Assembly: GCA_947629095.1 (NCBI GenBank) | Contig: CANRCK010000001.1 | Span: 62,001 to 126,000, forward strand | DNA: 64,000 nt | Reading direction: 5' to 3' | Source: an uncultured Clostridia bacterium | GTDB taxonomy: Bacteria > Bacillota > Clostridia > Christensenellales > Borkfalkiaceae | Shown: positions 16,611 through 25,626 of the stretch, piece by piece | How the letters are laid out: each line of letters starts with the position of its first letter | Numbering within the stretch: position 1 is the stretch's first letter | Notes under the pieces: model-generated | The model's database searches: none | Seen by the model: the letters and a program-made list of their open reading frames with translations, nothing else | What the model was told of the DNA's origin: nothing | Translations under genes and position numbers: made by a program

Positions 16611-17306
16611 TCATATAATTTTTTGCAAGGTGAAATCAACCTTGTCGCACGAGGTGAGAATGTATTCTATGCCGTCCTTTACGGTGCGGTAGGGAAAGTA
16701 CGCCTCGCCGTGAATGTGACCGAATACAACCTTTTCGGCGCCCTGCTCTTTGAACAGGTCTGTAAACAACGTATCGGGGAACTTGGGGGAGAAGGGCGGA
16801 TAGTGAATCATCACAATCAGCCTGTCCCCTTCCCGCCTCACTTTTTCCACTTCCTTAAAACAGAGTTTAAAGCGCTCGGCTTCCCGCAGATAAAGTTTTT
16901 CGTCGTCGGCTGTATAGTCTGCACAGCCCGGACAAGTCCACCCGCGCGAACCGCAGATTATCAAATTTTCAATCTTTATACAATCGTTCTGGAGAAAGAT
17001 AAAACTATCGTCGGGCGCGGCGCGGCGGAGCTTGGTTATACCGTTCCACCAATAGTCATGGTTGCCGCGGATGAAAATTTTTTTGCCGGGAAGCCCTGCA
17101 AGACTTTGTAAATCCTCCAACCCTTCCGAAAGGGAAAGTCCCCAGCTTATATCGCCGCAGACCAAAACGATATCGTCCCCCGATACCTTTTTAAGCCAGT
17201 CCGATTTGATTTTTTCCAAATGATTTTCCCACCCCGCGCCAAACACGTTCATGGGCTTTAAATTGTCCTTTGAAAGATGTAAATCGCTTATGGAAAATAC
17301 GTTCAT
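16611..17306 (-). CDS. Metallophosphoesterase (calcineurin-like)
   Basis: The 231 residues contain all the family blocks: SISDLHLS (DxH), LVCGDISWG (GD), IFIRGNHDYWWNG (GNHD), MIHYPPFS and VFGHIHGEAY (GHxH). It is therefore a complete di-metal phosphoesterase. No signal peptide, so cytoplasmic. Substrate unknown; close relatives are annotated only as predicted phosphohydrolases. A modest TTTAAA-17-TAAAAT promoter is visible just upstream. Confidence 0.92.
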   Translation of the reverse strand: MNVFSISDLHLSKDNLKPMNVFGAGWENHLEKIKSDWLKKVSGDDIVLVCGDISWGLSLSEGLEDLQSLAGLPGKKIFIRGNHDYWWNGITKLRRAAPDDSFIFLQNDCIKIENLIICGSRGWTCPGCADYTADDEKLYLREAERFKLCFKEVEKVRREGDRLIVMIHYPPFSPKFPDTLFTDLFKEQGAEKVVFGHIHGEAYFPYRTVKDGIEYILTSCDKVDFTLQKII

Positions 17307-17432
17307 AGCTATATTTTACCATACTTTACAAAAAATTTAAAGTGTTTTGGAAAACTTGATAAAAATAATCACAACGGGCGAATTTGTTGCAAAAACAGGC
17401 TATTATGTGTGACATAGTACTATTTAAACACC

Positions 17433-17480
17433 AAAAATAGTGGCTTCCTCCGCATTTTGCGGGGGAAGCCTGTATTTTTT
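17433..17480. terminator. Bidirectional terminator after the Cys-rich gene
   Basis: Stem GGCTTCCTCCGCA / TGCGGGGGAAGCC (17442-17470) with T-runs on both strands. The rest of 17307-17550 holds no gene that I can support. Confidence 0.8.
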
Positions 17481-17550
17481 TGATGACCGACAAAGATTAT
17501 AAGCCGGTCAGACAAAGGTTGTTTTTATCCGTTTATTTATATTTGCCGTG

Positions 17551-18207
17551 TTACTGGCAGGAGCAATTGCGCTGCTGGGGATACAGGGGCAATTCAAAGA
17601 AGCCCTGGCAAACTTCCTGCGAGTAGTCCTGCGCGGGCGGGATTGCACAGTAGCCGTAGCTGGGAACGAGAAGCTGTACGTCCACCACCACTTTGAGAAT
17701 GACCGTAATGCAACCGTTGGTTGTGAAGGTGCCGTCGGCATTGAAGGTTGCCTGCGCGCATACCGCCGAGGTCGCTGCCGTTATCCTATAAGGCATAATC
17801 GACGGAGCGGGCACGGACAGGAGAACATCCTGCGTGACGGTTATTGTGGAAGTTGCAGAACCTTCAACGCCGTTTGCGTCGGTGTAGAGCACTTCCACGG
17901 GAATTGCTATGGTTGCCTGCACTCTTGCGCAGCCGGGCTTTTCCCCAAGTCTTTCTACGTTCATACTCGTGATATCACCCATCGAAGAGAGTGATCTGGC
18001 GCTTATAAAAGTGAGCGGATATGTAGGATTAGCGGGTACGGGATCCGTGAGGGTGAGAGTTAAATTCTCCAACTGAATCTGCTTGATGCAGGCGTCGAAA
18101 ATCTTCTGTGCCTGAATGCAAACTTTTTCACACATTCCGTTCAACGGATTGCCCGATATTGTGCCGGGACATTTATCCGAATGAAAATTACTGGAAAAAA
18201 ATGACAT
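17551..18207 (-). CDS. Cysteine-containing protein of unknown function, possibly spore-related
   Basis: The 218 residues start MSFFSSNFHSDKCPGT and have no signal peptide. There are twelve cysteines, several in pairs (CEKVC, CSC at the end). The middle is beta-rich with repeated Thr/Val/Ile strands (ATIAIPVEVLYTD, STITVTQDVLLSVPAP, CITVILKVVVDVQLL). Such a cytoplasmic beta-sandwich with many Cys could be a spore coat or exosporium component, but I do not recognise a named family. It has GGAGGTCAAAA before the ATG and follows a LysM gene by 75 bases on the same strand. Confidence 0.65.
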   Translation of the reverse strand: MSFFSSNFHSDKCPGTISGNPLNGMCEKVCIQAQKIFDACIKQIQLENLTLTLTDPVPANPTYPLTFISARSLSSMGDITSMNVERLGEKPGCARVQATIAIPVEVLYTDANGVEGSATSTITVTQDVLLSVPAPSIMPYRITAATSAVCAQATFNADGTFTTNGCITVILKVVVDVQLLVPSYGYCAIPPAQDYSQEVCQGFFELPLYPQQRNCSCQ

Positions 18208-18282
18208 TTTTGACCTCCGTTATGGTTTCCGCGCGGGGAGCGCGGGTATATTTTATTATATGCTTTTAACCCCTGCGGGTGA

Positions 18283-18555
18283 CTATTCTTTGCCCGGAAT
18301 GAAAATTTTGCGGGTGGGATATAAAAGGCGGGCGCCGTTAAAGGCTTTTAAATACTCCTCCCCCACGCCGTACGCTTTGGCTATGCTCCCGTATGTTTCG
18401 AAAGGGCTAACCGTGTGGACGGTGCACTCCGGCAATTCAATGACTGCGCCTGCAAACACCGAGTTTGCGGGCGCCGAAAGTTCGTCCTCCACCGCTTGCC
18501 TTGTCTGCCCCGGTTTTATTCTGTAAAATTTGCCTTTTGAAAGTTCGAGCTTCAT
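18283..18555 (-). CDS. Small LysM-domain protein
   Basis: From the ATG at 18555 the protein has 90 residues (MKLELSKGKFYRI). The C-terminal half is a LysM domain: CTVHTVSPFETYGSIAKAYG, then LKAFNGARLLYPTRKIFIP. LysM binds peptidoglycan or other GlcNAc polymers. No signal peptide, which in Clostridia is common for LysM proteins that act on the forespore or spore coat. The track's 18588 start is a TTG without a binding site; GGGGA precedes the chosen ATG. Confidence 0.78.
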   Translation of the reverse strand: MKLELSKGKFYRIKPGQTRQAVEDELSAPANSVFAGAVIELPECTVHTVSPFETYGSIAKAYGVGEEYLKAFNGARLLYPTRKIFIPGKE

Positions 18556-18649
18556 ATACGCTGTCCCCACGGGCGGATTTTTTATCAATATATGCCTAAA
18601 AAGGGCAAAAAGTTCTAAAATGAAGCGGAAAATTTGTAGAATATTGTTG

Positions 18650-20149
18650 ATGAAGAATAATAATATTTACAAATCCGCCGCACAGGTAACTATTTTTTCG
18701 ACCGTGGAAAAAGGGCTGAGCTTTTTATACAGAATTGTGCTTTCGAGAGCAATCGGCGCCGAAGGGCTTGGAATTTACCAGATTTGCCTGACGGTATTTT
18801 CCGTGTTCCTTACAGCCGCGTCCAGCGGGGTCCCGGTTACGGTATCGAGGCTTATGGCAAAGAGCACGGCAAAAAACGATATCCGCGGCAAGCACTCGGC
18901 TGTGACGGCGGGAATTTGCTGCACGCTGTTTATTACGGTGCCCGTGGCTCTGGGATTGTTTTTGTGCCGCGGCTGGCTGGGATTTTTATTCTCCGACGAC
19001 AGATGCGTTGATATTTTTTTGATTTTACTGCCCGGGCTGGTGCTTACCTCCGTTTATGCGGTAATCCGCGGTTCCTTTTGGGGAAATAAGCAATTTTTGC
19101 CCTACTCGGTTATAGAACTTCTGGAGGACGCCGTTATGGTGATATGCGGCGTAATTCTCATTTCGGGAGTTTCGGACCCTGTGGCAGGCGCGAAATACGC
19201 CGTGATAGCGGTGATTGTATCCTACGTATTTTCATTTGCCGTTTCGATAGGTTGGTATCTTTCGACAGGCGGCAAGTTCGTAAATCCCAAACGACAGTTA
19301 AAGCCGCTTATAGCCTCCTCGACCCCCATCACCGCCATGCGCACTTCCGCCTCTCTTTTGAACTCCGCCGTCGCGTTTTTGCTGCCCGCGCTGCTGATTG
19401 CGGGCGGGGCGGGAAATTCCGAGGCGATGAGCCTTTACGGAATCGCCGTGGGAATGGCTGTGCCGATGCTGTTTATACCGTCCTCGGCAATAGGCTCGAT
19501 AGCCGTGGTTGTAGCTCCCGAGCTTTCGGAAAATTATTACCGCGGCAACAACGTAGCCGTTGCAACGGACGTGGAAAAGTCGGTAAACGCCGCCGTTTTT
19601 ATCGCCGCGCTCGTAATTCCCGTGCTGTTTGCCCTGGGCGGAGCGATAAGCGATTTTTTATACTCGAGCGAGCTGTGCGGAGAAATAGTTACCGTGAGTT
19701 GTTTTTTGGTACTGCCGATGTGCGTTTCGATGATGACGAACACGGTGCTGAACTCGATGAATTGCGAAAAAAAGACCCTGGCGTACTTTTGCATAGGCGC
19801 GGTTGCCACCTTGCTTTGCATAGGGATTCTTACACGGTTTATAGGAGTTTACAGCTACGTGTGCGGACTGGGACTGAGCAATATAATATCCGCCGCGCTC
19901 AATCTGAAACTGTTGAAAAAAAAGTGCGGCAACCTGAACGTTATGCAATTTATACGGAAAGGGATTGCCGCCGTTGCGCTCTCCTGCCTTTTCGGGGGGC
20001 TGCTTGTGGGCGTTTTGAAAAATTTTATGCCCCCGTTGGCACAGATCGCAACGGGCGGACCGCTGATATTGCTGTTCACCGCAGGGGTTTGTTACCTTTT
20101 GAAGATGTTTACGCTCAAACCGCTTAAAAAAATTATTTCGAGGGACTGA
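18650..20149 (+). CDS. SpoVB-like polysaccharide/lipid flippase (MOP superfamily)
   Basis: About 500 residues with 12 to 14 hydrophobic spans. The N-terminus KSAAQVTIFSTVEKGLSFLYRIVLSRAIGAEGLGIYQ matches the SpoVB/PST flippase start, where proteins of this kind move lipid-linked wall or spore-cortex precursors. The best start is 18650 (MKNNNIYKS) or 18620 (MKRKICRILL); neither has a clear binding site and the track's 18530 overlaps the divergent LysM gene. The 3' end overlaps the convergent TauE gene by 17 bases. Confidence 0.88.
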   Translation: MKNNNIYKSAAQVTIFSTVEKGLSFLYRIVLSRAIGAEGLGIYQICLTVFSVFLTAASSGVPVTVSRLMAKSTAKNDIRGKHSAVTAGICCTLFITVPVALGLFLCRGWLGFLFSDDRCVDIFLILLPGLVLTSVYAVIRGSFWGNKQFLPYSVIELLEDAVMVICGVILISGVSDPVAGAKYAVIAVIVSYVFSFAVSIGWYLSTGGKFVNPKRQLKPLIASSTPITAMRTSASLLNSAVAFLLPALLIAGGAGNSEAMSLYGIAVGMAVPMLFIPSSAIGSIAVVVAPELSENYYRGNNVAVATDVEKSVNAAVFIAALVIPVLFALGGAISDFLYSSELCGEIVTVSCFLVLPMCVSMMTNTVLNSMNCEKKTLAYFCIGAVATLLCIGILTRFIGVYSYVCGLGLSNIISAALNLKLLKKKCGNLNVMQFIRKGIAAVALSCLFGGLLVGVLKNFMPPLAQIATGGPLILLFTAGVCYLLKMFTLKPLKKIISRD

Positions 20150-20504
20150 GCTTTAAGGTGAACAGTCCTTTTACCGCGAGGACGAGTAAAAATATGCCGA
20201 AGAGCTTTTTTAAAACGTCGCCGGGAAGATATGAGGCTGCCAGACTGCCCAAAACGGACGTTACAAGGGCGGGGATAATTATCATACCTACTTCGCCGCC
20301 GTCAATAAGACCGCTCCTTTTGTGGACGGAAAGGCTTATTGCCGCCGTGGGAAGGAAAGCTATGAGATTGGTTGCCTGCGCAACGTGCTGTTCAACTCCC
20401 GTGAAAATTGTGAGAAAGGGAATAAGGATTGTACCGCCGCCCATTCCCATACCGCCCAAAAGCCCGGAAAAGAAGCCCGCGGCAAGAAATATAATAAAAC
20501 TCAA
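20133..20504 (-). CDS. Half-size TauE/SafE membrane protein (second of pair)
   Basis: The 123 residues have about four hydrophobic spans and begin FLAAGFFSGLLGGMGMGGGTILIPFL, the repeat unit typical of TauE/SafE anion exporters (DUF81). A full-length family member is about 250 residues built from two such halves. Here the halves are two genes overlapping by 4 bases, so they probably form a heterodimer. Substrate may be sulfite or an organosulfonate, which is inference from the family. Confidence 0.85.
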   Translation of the reverse strand: MSFIIFLAAGFFSGLLGGMGMGGGTILIPFLTIFTGVEQHVAQATNLIAFLPTAAISLSVHKRSGLIDGGEVGMIIIPALVTSVLGSLAASYLPGDVLKKLFGIFLLVLAVKGLFTLKLSPSK

Positions 20505-20857
20505 AACAGCATCCTTAAGCCCGCAAGGAGCATTACTGCGATAAATATGGCGTTGACTATAAATCCAGGCAAATAACCGAGTAGCTTTGCGCCCAAAAAC
20601 CCGCCCGCGACCGAACCGACAGCCGCGGGTATTACTACGTCCGCGCGGAAGCTTCCGCTTAAAATATACACCGCCGCGGAAACGGCGCAGACGGGCGCGA
20701 TTACGAGAATAGCCATGGCGTGGGAACGCTTTTCGTCGTATCCAAGCATATTTTTCAGAATGGGAACAGCCACCATTCCCCCGCCGCCGCCAAACAAACC
20801 GTTTACCGAACCGGTAAGAAAGCCGGCAAAGGCGCTTTTCAGTTTTTTATCTCCCAT
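20501..20857 (-). CDS. Half-size TauE/SafE membrane protein (first of pair)
   Basis: 118 residues with the matching half repeat AGFLTGSVNGLFGGGGGMVAVPIL and about four spans. It ends where the second half begins (4-base overlap), so the two are translated together. The glycine-rich re-entrant motif is present in both halves, suggesting an intact split transporter rather than a broken gene. Confidence 0.85.
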   Translation of the reverse strand: MGDKKLKSAFAGFLTGSVNGLFGGGGGMVAVPILKNMLGYDEKRSHAMAILVIAPVCAVSAAVYILSGSFRADVVIPAAVGSVAGGFLGAKLLGYLPGFIVNAIFIAVMLLAGLRMLF

Positions 20858-20957
20858 ATTACTATCCGATTTGATTTATAAACACTTATTTTTAAATAAG
20901 TTTTTGCAATTTATGGAAAAATAATAATATTTTTGCGTCTAACCGAGCGTTAATCGC

Positions 20958-20986
20958 TTGCTTATAAAGGTAAATTATATTAAAAT
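20958..20986 (+). promoter_or_regulatory. Predicted promoter of the 1483-residue surface protein
   Basis: TTGCTT, 17 bases, TAAAAT. Two direct copies of AGTACGAT (20992-20999 and 21006-21013) lie just after the -10, and AGCG-TTAAT-CGCT lies just upstream at 20946-20958. Confidence 0.6.
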
Positions 20987-20991
20987 GATAT

Positions 20992-21013
20992 AGTACGATT
21001 TAAACAGTACGAT
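20992..21013. repeat. Direct repeat AGTACGAT x2 downstream of promoter
   Basis: Two identical octamers 14 bases apart between the -10 and the start codon, a position where a repressor or RNA-binding factor could act. Confidence 0.4.
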
Positions 21014-21035
21014 ATTTTTTTCAGGTGTAACATTT

Positions 21036-24000
21036 ATGAGAAAAAGACAATTTACCAAAATCAGGAAATCCGCTATTGCCGCTCTGTGCGCGGTTGCCGT
21101 GACCTGCACGGGCCTTGCCGCAGCGTGCGCACAAGAACCTGCGGAAAAAGAGGAAGAAACCCCTAAGAGAGAAGATACGCAGCTTCTCAAAAACGGCGAT
21201 TTCGAATTTTTCGATATCCCCGACGACGCCGTTTATCTTATAAGGAACGTAAACAGCTGGTCACGTTCGGGAGACAGCTCCGGCACGATGTCCGGGATAA
21301 TAAATACCTCCGTTAAAGCCTGGGACGCAATGACGGACGCAGGGCTGAAGGACAAGCTGGACGCAAACAACGACTTAAAACCCGGCGACAGCAACTATAA
21401 GGACGAGTACGTGGATTATAACGGAATGGACTCCGACGATATTCCTTATATAGACCCTTACGTCGCCGCCCTTTCGGAGAGCAACATAGGAGACGACGAG
21501 GACGGATATGCCAAGGACGGGCTTATTTTAAAGGGAAAAGTTTCCGACCGCTCCTATAAGGATTTCCTCGGCATAGAGGGCGACGCCGATAGCGGATTTA
21601 CGTTCAGAGGCAAAACCGTTTATTTTGACAGCGACAGCGGCGACTATTATTTTGACGCCGGATTTACGCAGTCGGTGCGCTATGCGACGATTAATAACCC
21701 CGGAACTCACCTCGGCGCGTACAACGAGACTACGGGGAAGCTCGGCGACACGACAGTTTACCTCGACGACGATGGGAATTACTATCTCGACGAGGACAAG
21801 ACGCAGCCCACCGGCAATGTGCTGATGATCCATAACTATCCCACCAACACGAGATACAACGGACTTGAACAGCACTACTCTTCGCAGACCATCTCGCTTG
21901 AAGCGAATACCGCGGCGGAAATTTCGCTGTGGGTGAAAACCTCCGACCTCAAGTACGACAAGGGCTATTTGCAGATAAACGACCAGAACAGGGGCGCTTA
22001 TATCGAAGTTACCCAGACTGTTGCCTCCACCGCCATCGATTCCTTTAAAATCAAGGCGATTAACACCGAGAAGATCATCGGAGACAATGCTTCGCTCGAT
22101 TCAAGCGTTTGCAGCAACGGCTGGCTGAAATATACGATTTACGTAAACGCGTGCGATTTCGCCGACAGCACCATTTCGATAAACCTTGGGCTTGGCGACA
22201 GCGACACGAACGAAAAAGTTACCGGCTATGCGTTCTTTGACGACGTTCAGATTAAGAAGTTTATTGACTTAAACGGCAAGGATGCCGACGGCAACAACGT
22301 TAGCTCCTATCCCGAAAATAAGGAAAAGCTCGGGCTGGACAGCGACAACCCCGCATACTGTTCGCTTGTAAGCGAAGCCGAGGACAAGATTAAATATGCC
22401 GACGCAACGCTCGATTACAGCGACGGCACTAAAAAAATTCTCGATAAGAGATTCTCGACAAGCTTCTACTATCTTGTAGACCTTGCATCGGAAAACTATA
22501 CTTTGGAAAGCACCCAAAAGCAACCTGTTGCTTTCAACGACGCTTCTACCGTTACGGTGAGCGCAGCGCTCACAACCGGTGAACAAAATGGAAAGATTTA
22601 CGCCTCCGCCCTGTCAAACGAGGCAAAATTGACGGGCGTTACAGGAACGGACGGCACAGCAAATTACGTTTTGCCCGACTCGATGAAATATGAGGGCGGC
22701 AGACCTACCTTCAACGACGTTATAGGCGTTTACGGTGCAAACAAAACCTTCAGCGCAGCCGATTTTAATGGCAATGACTCGGAAGGTCACAAATTCGTGG
22801 ACCTTTCGCCTATGCTCAACGAGGTTCTTTCGGGTGAATACGGGCTTGACGCTTTGAAGGATTTCTCCCTTGATGAAGCGCACGCCAATATGCTTTTGAT
22901 ACTTTCGAGATACGGCGCGGCATACACCGCGAAGCTCGAAAGCAAAAATGCGTTTACCATAGAGCCGGACAGCTATAAAATAATTTCTTTCTGGGTAAAG
23001 ACCTCGGACATGGAAGGCTCCACGGCGGCAACGGTAAAAATCACAGATACCTCCGACGAGGACAACAGCTCTACCCTTACTCTTGACACGACATCCGTAA
23101 AGACGGAGATAGGCGGCGACGACGATATTTACAACGGCTGGGTTCAGTGCTTCTTCTTTGTTGAAAACAGCCTTGACGAACAGAAGAGCTTTGAAATTTC
23201 TTTCGGCTTCGGCAATACAGATATCGTATCAATTGCCGCGACCTCCTGCAAGGACGGCTGGGCGGCAATTGCAAATATGCAGTCGCTTGACGTAGACGAG
23301 GACGTCTATAAGCTCGTTTCCGAAGGAACTTATGCTAAGAAGCTTACCTTTGAAAAAGAGGGCGAAAAGAGCTATACTCCCTTTGACGACGCTACGAGAA
23401 TGAGCAACGTTAAAAAAGGAATAGGCACTCCCGCAAACTACTACGGCGTAAACGGCGGCAGCAGCTACGTTGCCTACAAAGCGTTCGGCGATGATTTCGA
23501 TAAACAGAACAATAACGGATTTGCCGGGCTTATAAACAGGGACGGTCTTGCAGACTACGACCAGTCGCTTCGCAATAAAATACTTCACAGCTTTATAGAC
23601 GGCGCACGCGATTGGAACGAAGTGTTCGGCGATGAATGCTATCAGCCGCTCATCATTGTGAACAGCCTGCGCACCTATTACGACAAAGCCACCGAATCGG
23701 ACGACTATATAAAAGAACATTTGAGCGAGTTCTTAATAAAGGACGGCGACAGCTATGTTTCCGCCGAAGGCACGGAATGGAGCGAGGACGAAACTTATTA
23801 CTCAAAGGCTAAGCTTGCAAAGAACTACGGATTTATAGGAAATTCCGAATCGGTATCCTCGGGAAGCTACAAGACGATAAGCATCAGGGTTATGGTTTCC
23901 GAGGGCGCAAAGGCATATATCTATCTCGTTGACACTGAAAGCAATGAGACTATGAAATTTGACGTGCCCGGATACTCCTTCTACTATGATGACGACGGCA

Positions 24001-25487
24001 ATGTGCTGAGCGAAAAATTCAACGAGGACTGGACGGATACGGAACACCGCAACGCCATAGTTTATTCGCTCAGGGACGACGGATTGTATGACGGCGACGA
24101 CGGAATTTATGCAAATATCTGGAACCTTACGCCCAGATTCAAATATCCCAAGTTCGAGAAAAATACGTTCTATAATGCGGACGGCGAGCTTGTAAATTAC
24201 GACAAGCTGCAGGACGGCGTGATATATTACAGCGACGCCGCACACACGAAAATTGCCGACCACTATCTGTGCGTGGATACGACGAGGGTTTATGAGTACG
24301 ACAGCTCCACCGGCGCTTATTACTATCTTGTAAACGGCGTGCGCGGAGCGCAGGTCAAGGGCTTTGACAAGTCCTATGCAAGATACACCGCGCCCGAAAC
24401 AAAACCCGAGTATTCAATGGAAATAGGTCCTACCCTCGACAGTAACGGCAAACCCTGCTGGGTGACTGTGAACTTCGTTATTCATACGGGCGAAGAAGAA
24501 AAGAATTACAGGCTTGAGCTTTGGAGCGGAAAACGCGACGAAACAGGCGCGGAAGGACTCAACGAGGGCGATGCGGTAACCGGCGCCGTTGCGTTTGATT
24601 ACAGCTCATACAGCATAACGGATTCCAACTACTCTTCCGTTCTTTCGGAATACGAGACTGCAATTAAAGATACGTTTATCGAACTCATTGCCAACAAGGA
24701 CGCAAGCAAGCTCGGCGAGGTTGACAAGCTCAACATAAACAGCCTCAAAGCTTTGGCGGAAGAACTTGGAATTACAGAAGCAGATATAACCGCAGCTTTT
24801 GAAACGGCAGGCATAGACGCGGATTATGCGGCGCAATATTATACCTTCAGCTGGTATGATTCGGCACAGTTCGTGCCCTTCAATGCAGAGATTGCCGAAA
24901 CGGGTCAAACCGGATACGACTACACGGCAAGCGCAAACACCGAGACGTTGGTATACTTCAAAACGTACAACGCAGACGAACAGTCCTATAATATGTTCTT
25001 CGATTATTCGGCTATCGACCAGACGGAAAGCATAGACACCTCTTCCGATAACACTACCGACAGCGATAACGATACAACAACAAACAACGGACAATCTGCT
25101 TGGCTGCTTATTACTTCCATAATCCTTGTTGTGGTACTCCTCTTCGCTATGATTGCAATACTTGTAAGACAGCTTTGGAAGAAGTACGGCAAAAAGCGCG
25201 AATCGAAGAATTTGCAGAAAAACAACTACAAGAAGCGCGAACGCTATATGAGAAAGCTGAAGCTTGTTAAGACAGCGCCCGTTGAGGAAGAAGAACCCGT
25301 AACGCCCGCCGAAGAGACTCCCGCGGAAGCTACGGAACCTGTGGAAGAACCTACGGAAACGCCTGCAGAAGAACCTGCGGAGAAACCTGCAGAAGCGCCT
25401 GCAGAAGTACCCGCAGAAGAAACCACAGAGACGCCTGAAGAAACGCCCGCGGAAACGCCTGCGGACGACGACAAAAAGGACGAGTGA
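21036..25487 (+). CDS. Large surface protein with CBM-like modules and C-terminal membrane anchor
   Basis: The 1483 residues start with a signal sequence (RKSAIAALCAVAVTCTGLAAAC; Cys31 could be lipidated, though the lipobox is imperfect). The exported part has at least three beta-rich modules that look like carbohydrate-binding domains, each with an ISLWVKTSD or similar strand: about 290-410, 640-740 and 930-1000. Between the signal and the first module are two copies of an Asp-rich VYLDDDGNYYLDEDKTQP-like unit. One span follows at about 1353-1377 (WLLITSIILVVVLLFAMIAIL), then a very basic segment and a roughly 70-residue Pro/Glu/Ala/Thr tail that would be cytoplasmic. No catalytic motif is seen. 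Function unknown; binding of glycans at the surface is a guess from fold impressions. Transcribed alone, with terminators after it. Confidence 0.8.
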   Translation: MRKRQFTKIRKSAIAALCAVAVTCTGLAAACAQEPAEKEEETPKREDTQLLKNGDFEFFDIPDDAVYLIRNVNSWSRSGDSSGTMSGIINTSVKAWDAMTDAGLKDKLDANNDLKPGDSNYKDEYVDYNGMDSDDIPYIDPYVAALSESNIGDDEDGYAKDGLILKGKVSDRSYKDFLGIEGDADSGFTFRGKTVYFDSDSGDYYFDAGFTQSVRYATINNPGTHLGAYNETTGKLGDTTVYLDDDGNYYLDEDKTQPTGNVLMIHNYPTNTRYNGLEQHYSSQTISLEANTAAEISLWVKTSDLKYDKGYLQINDQNRGAYIEVTQTVASTAIDSFKIKAINTEKIIGDNASLDSSVCSNGWLKYTIYVNACDFADSTISINLGLGDSDTNEKVTGYAFFDDVQIKKFIDLNGKDADGNNVSSYPENKEKLGLDSDNPAYCSLVSEAEDKIKYADATLDYSDGTKKILDKRFSTSFYYLVDLASENYTLESTQKQPVAFNDASTVTVSAALTTGEQNGKIYASALSNEAKLTGVTGTDGTANYVLPDSMKYEGGRPTFNDVIGVYGANKTFSAADFNGNDSEGHKFVDLSPMLNEVLSGEYGLDALKDFSLDEAHANMLLILSRYGAAYTAKLESKNAFTIEPDSYKIISFWVKTSDMEGSTAATVKITDTSDEDNSSTLTLDTTSVKTEIGGDDDIYNGWVQCFFFVENSLDEQKSFEISFGFGNTDIVSIAATSCKDGWAAIANMQSLDVDEDVYKLVSEGTYAKKLTFEKEGEKSYTPFDDATRMSNVKKGIGTPANYYGVNGGSSYVAYKAFGDDFDKQNNNGFAGLINRDGLADYDQSLRNKILHSFIDGARDWNEVFGDECYQPLIIVNSLRTYYDKATESDDYIKEHLSEFLIKDGDSYVSAEGTEWSEDETYYSKAKLAKNYGFIGNSESVSSGSYKTISIRVMVSEGAKAYIYLVDTESNETMKFDVPGYSFYYDDDGNVLSEKFNEDWTDTEHRNAIVYSLRDDGLYDGDDGIYANIWNLTPRFKYPKFEKNTFYNADGELVNYDKLQDGVIYYSDAAHTKIADHYLCVDTTRVYEYDSSTGAYYYLVNGVRGAQVKGFDKSYARYTAPETKPEYSMEIGPTLDSNGKPCWVTVNFVIHTGEEEKNYRLELWSGKRDETGAEGLNEGDAVTGAVAFDYSSYSITDSNYSSVLSEYETAIKDTFIELIANKDASKLGEVDKLNINSLKALAEELGITEADITAAFETAGIDADYAAQYYTFSWYDSAQFVPFNAEIAETGQTGYDYTASANTETLVYFKTYNADEQSYNMFFDYSAIDQTESIDTSSDNTTDSDNDTTTNNGQSAWLLITSIILVVVLLFAMIAILVRQLWKKYGKKRESKNLQKNNYKKRERYMRKLKLVKTAPVEEEEPVTPAEETPAEATEPVEEPTETPAEEPAEKPAEAPAEVPAEETTETPEETPAETPADDDKKDE

Positions 25488-25507
25488 CAATAAGTTAACT
25501 TAAATAA

Positions 25508-25584
25508 GTGGCGTAGCGGCAATCCGCCGCTACGCCACAACTATATTTAAAAATAAAAGGCTAACGCAGTTCCGTTAGTCTTTT
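25508..25584. terminator. Two consecutive hairpins between convergent genes
   Basis: GTGGCGTAGCGGC/GCCGCTACGCCAC (25508-25538) and AAAAGGCTAACG/CGTTAGTCTTTT (25555-25584); the second has T-rich tails on both strands. Confidence 0.8.
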
Positions 25585-25626
25585 ATAATTTTATTTATAA
25601 GCCCAAGCGCGAACGCCGAGGCGGGA

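Noticed and set aside
19144-20127. 327-residue plus-strand ORF
   Set aside because: Out-of-frame shadow of the SpoVB-like flippase, Arg-rich and without any domain.
24606-25490. 294-residue minus-strand ORF
   Set aside because: It is the reverse shadow of the surface protein's Pro/Glu-rich tail; Arg/Phe/Cys-rich, no start site, and fully inside a convincing gene.
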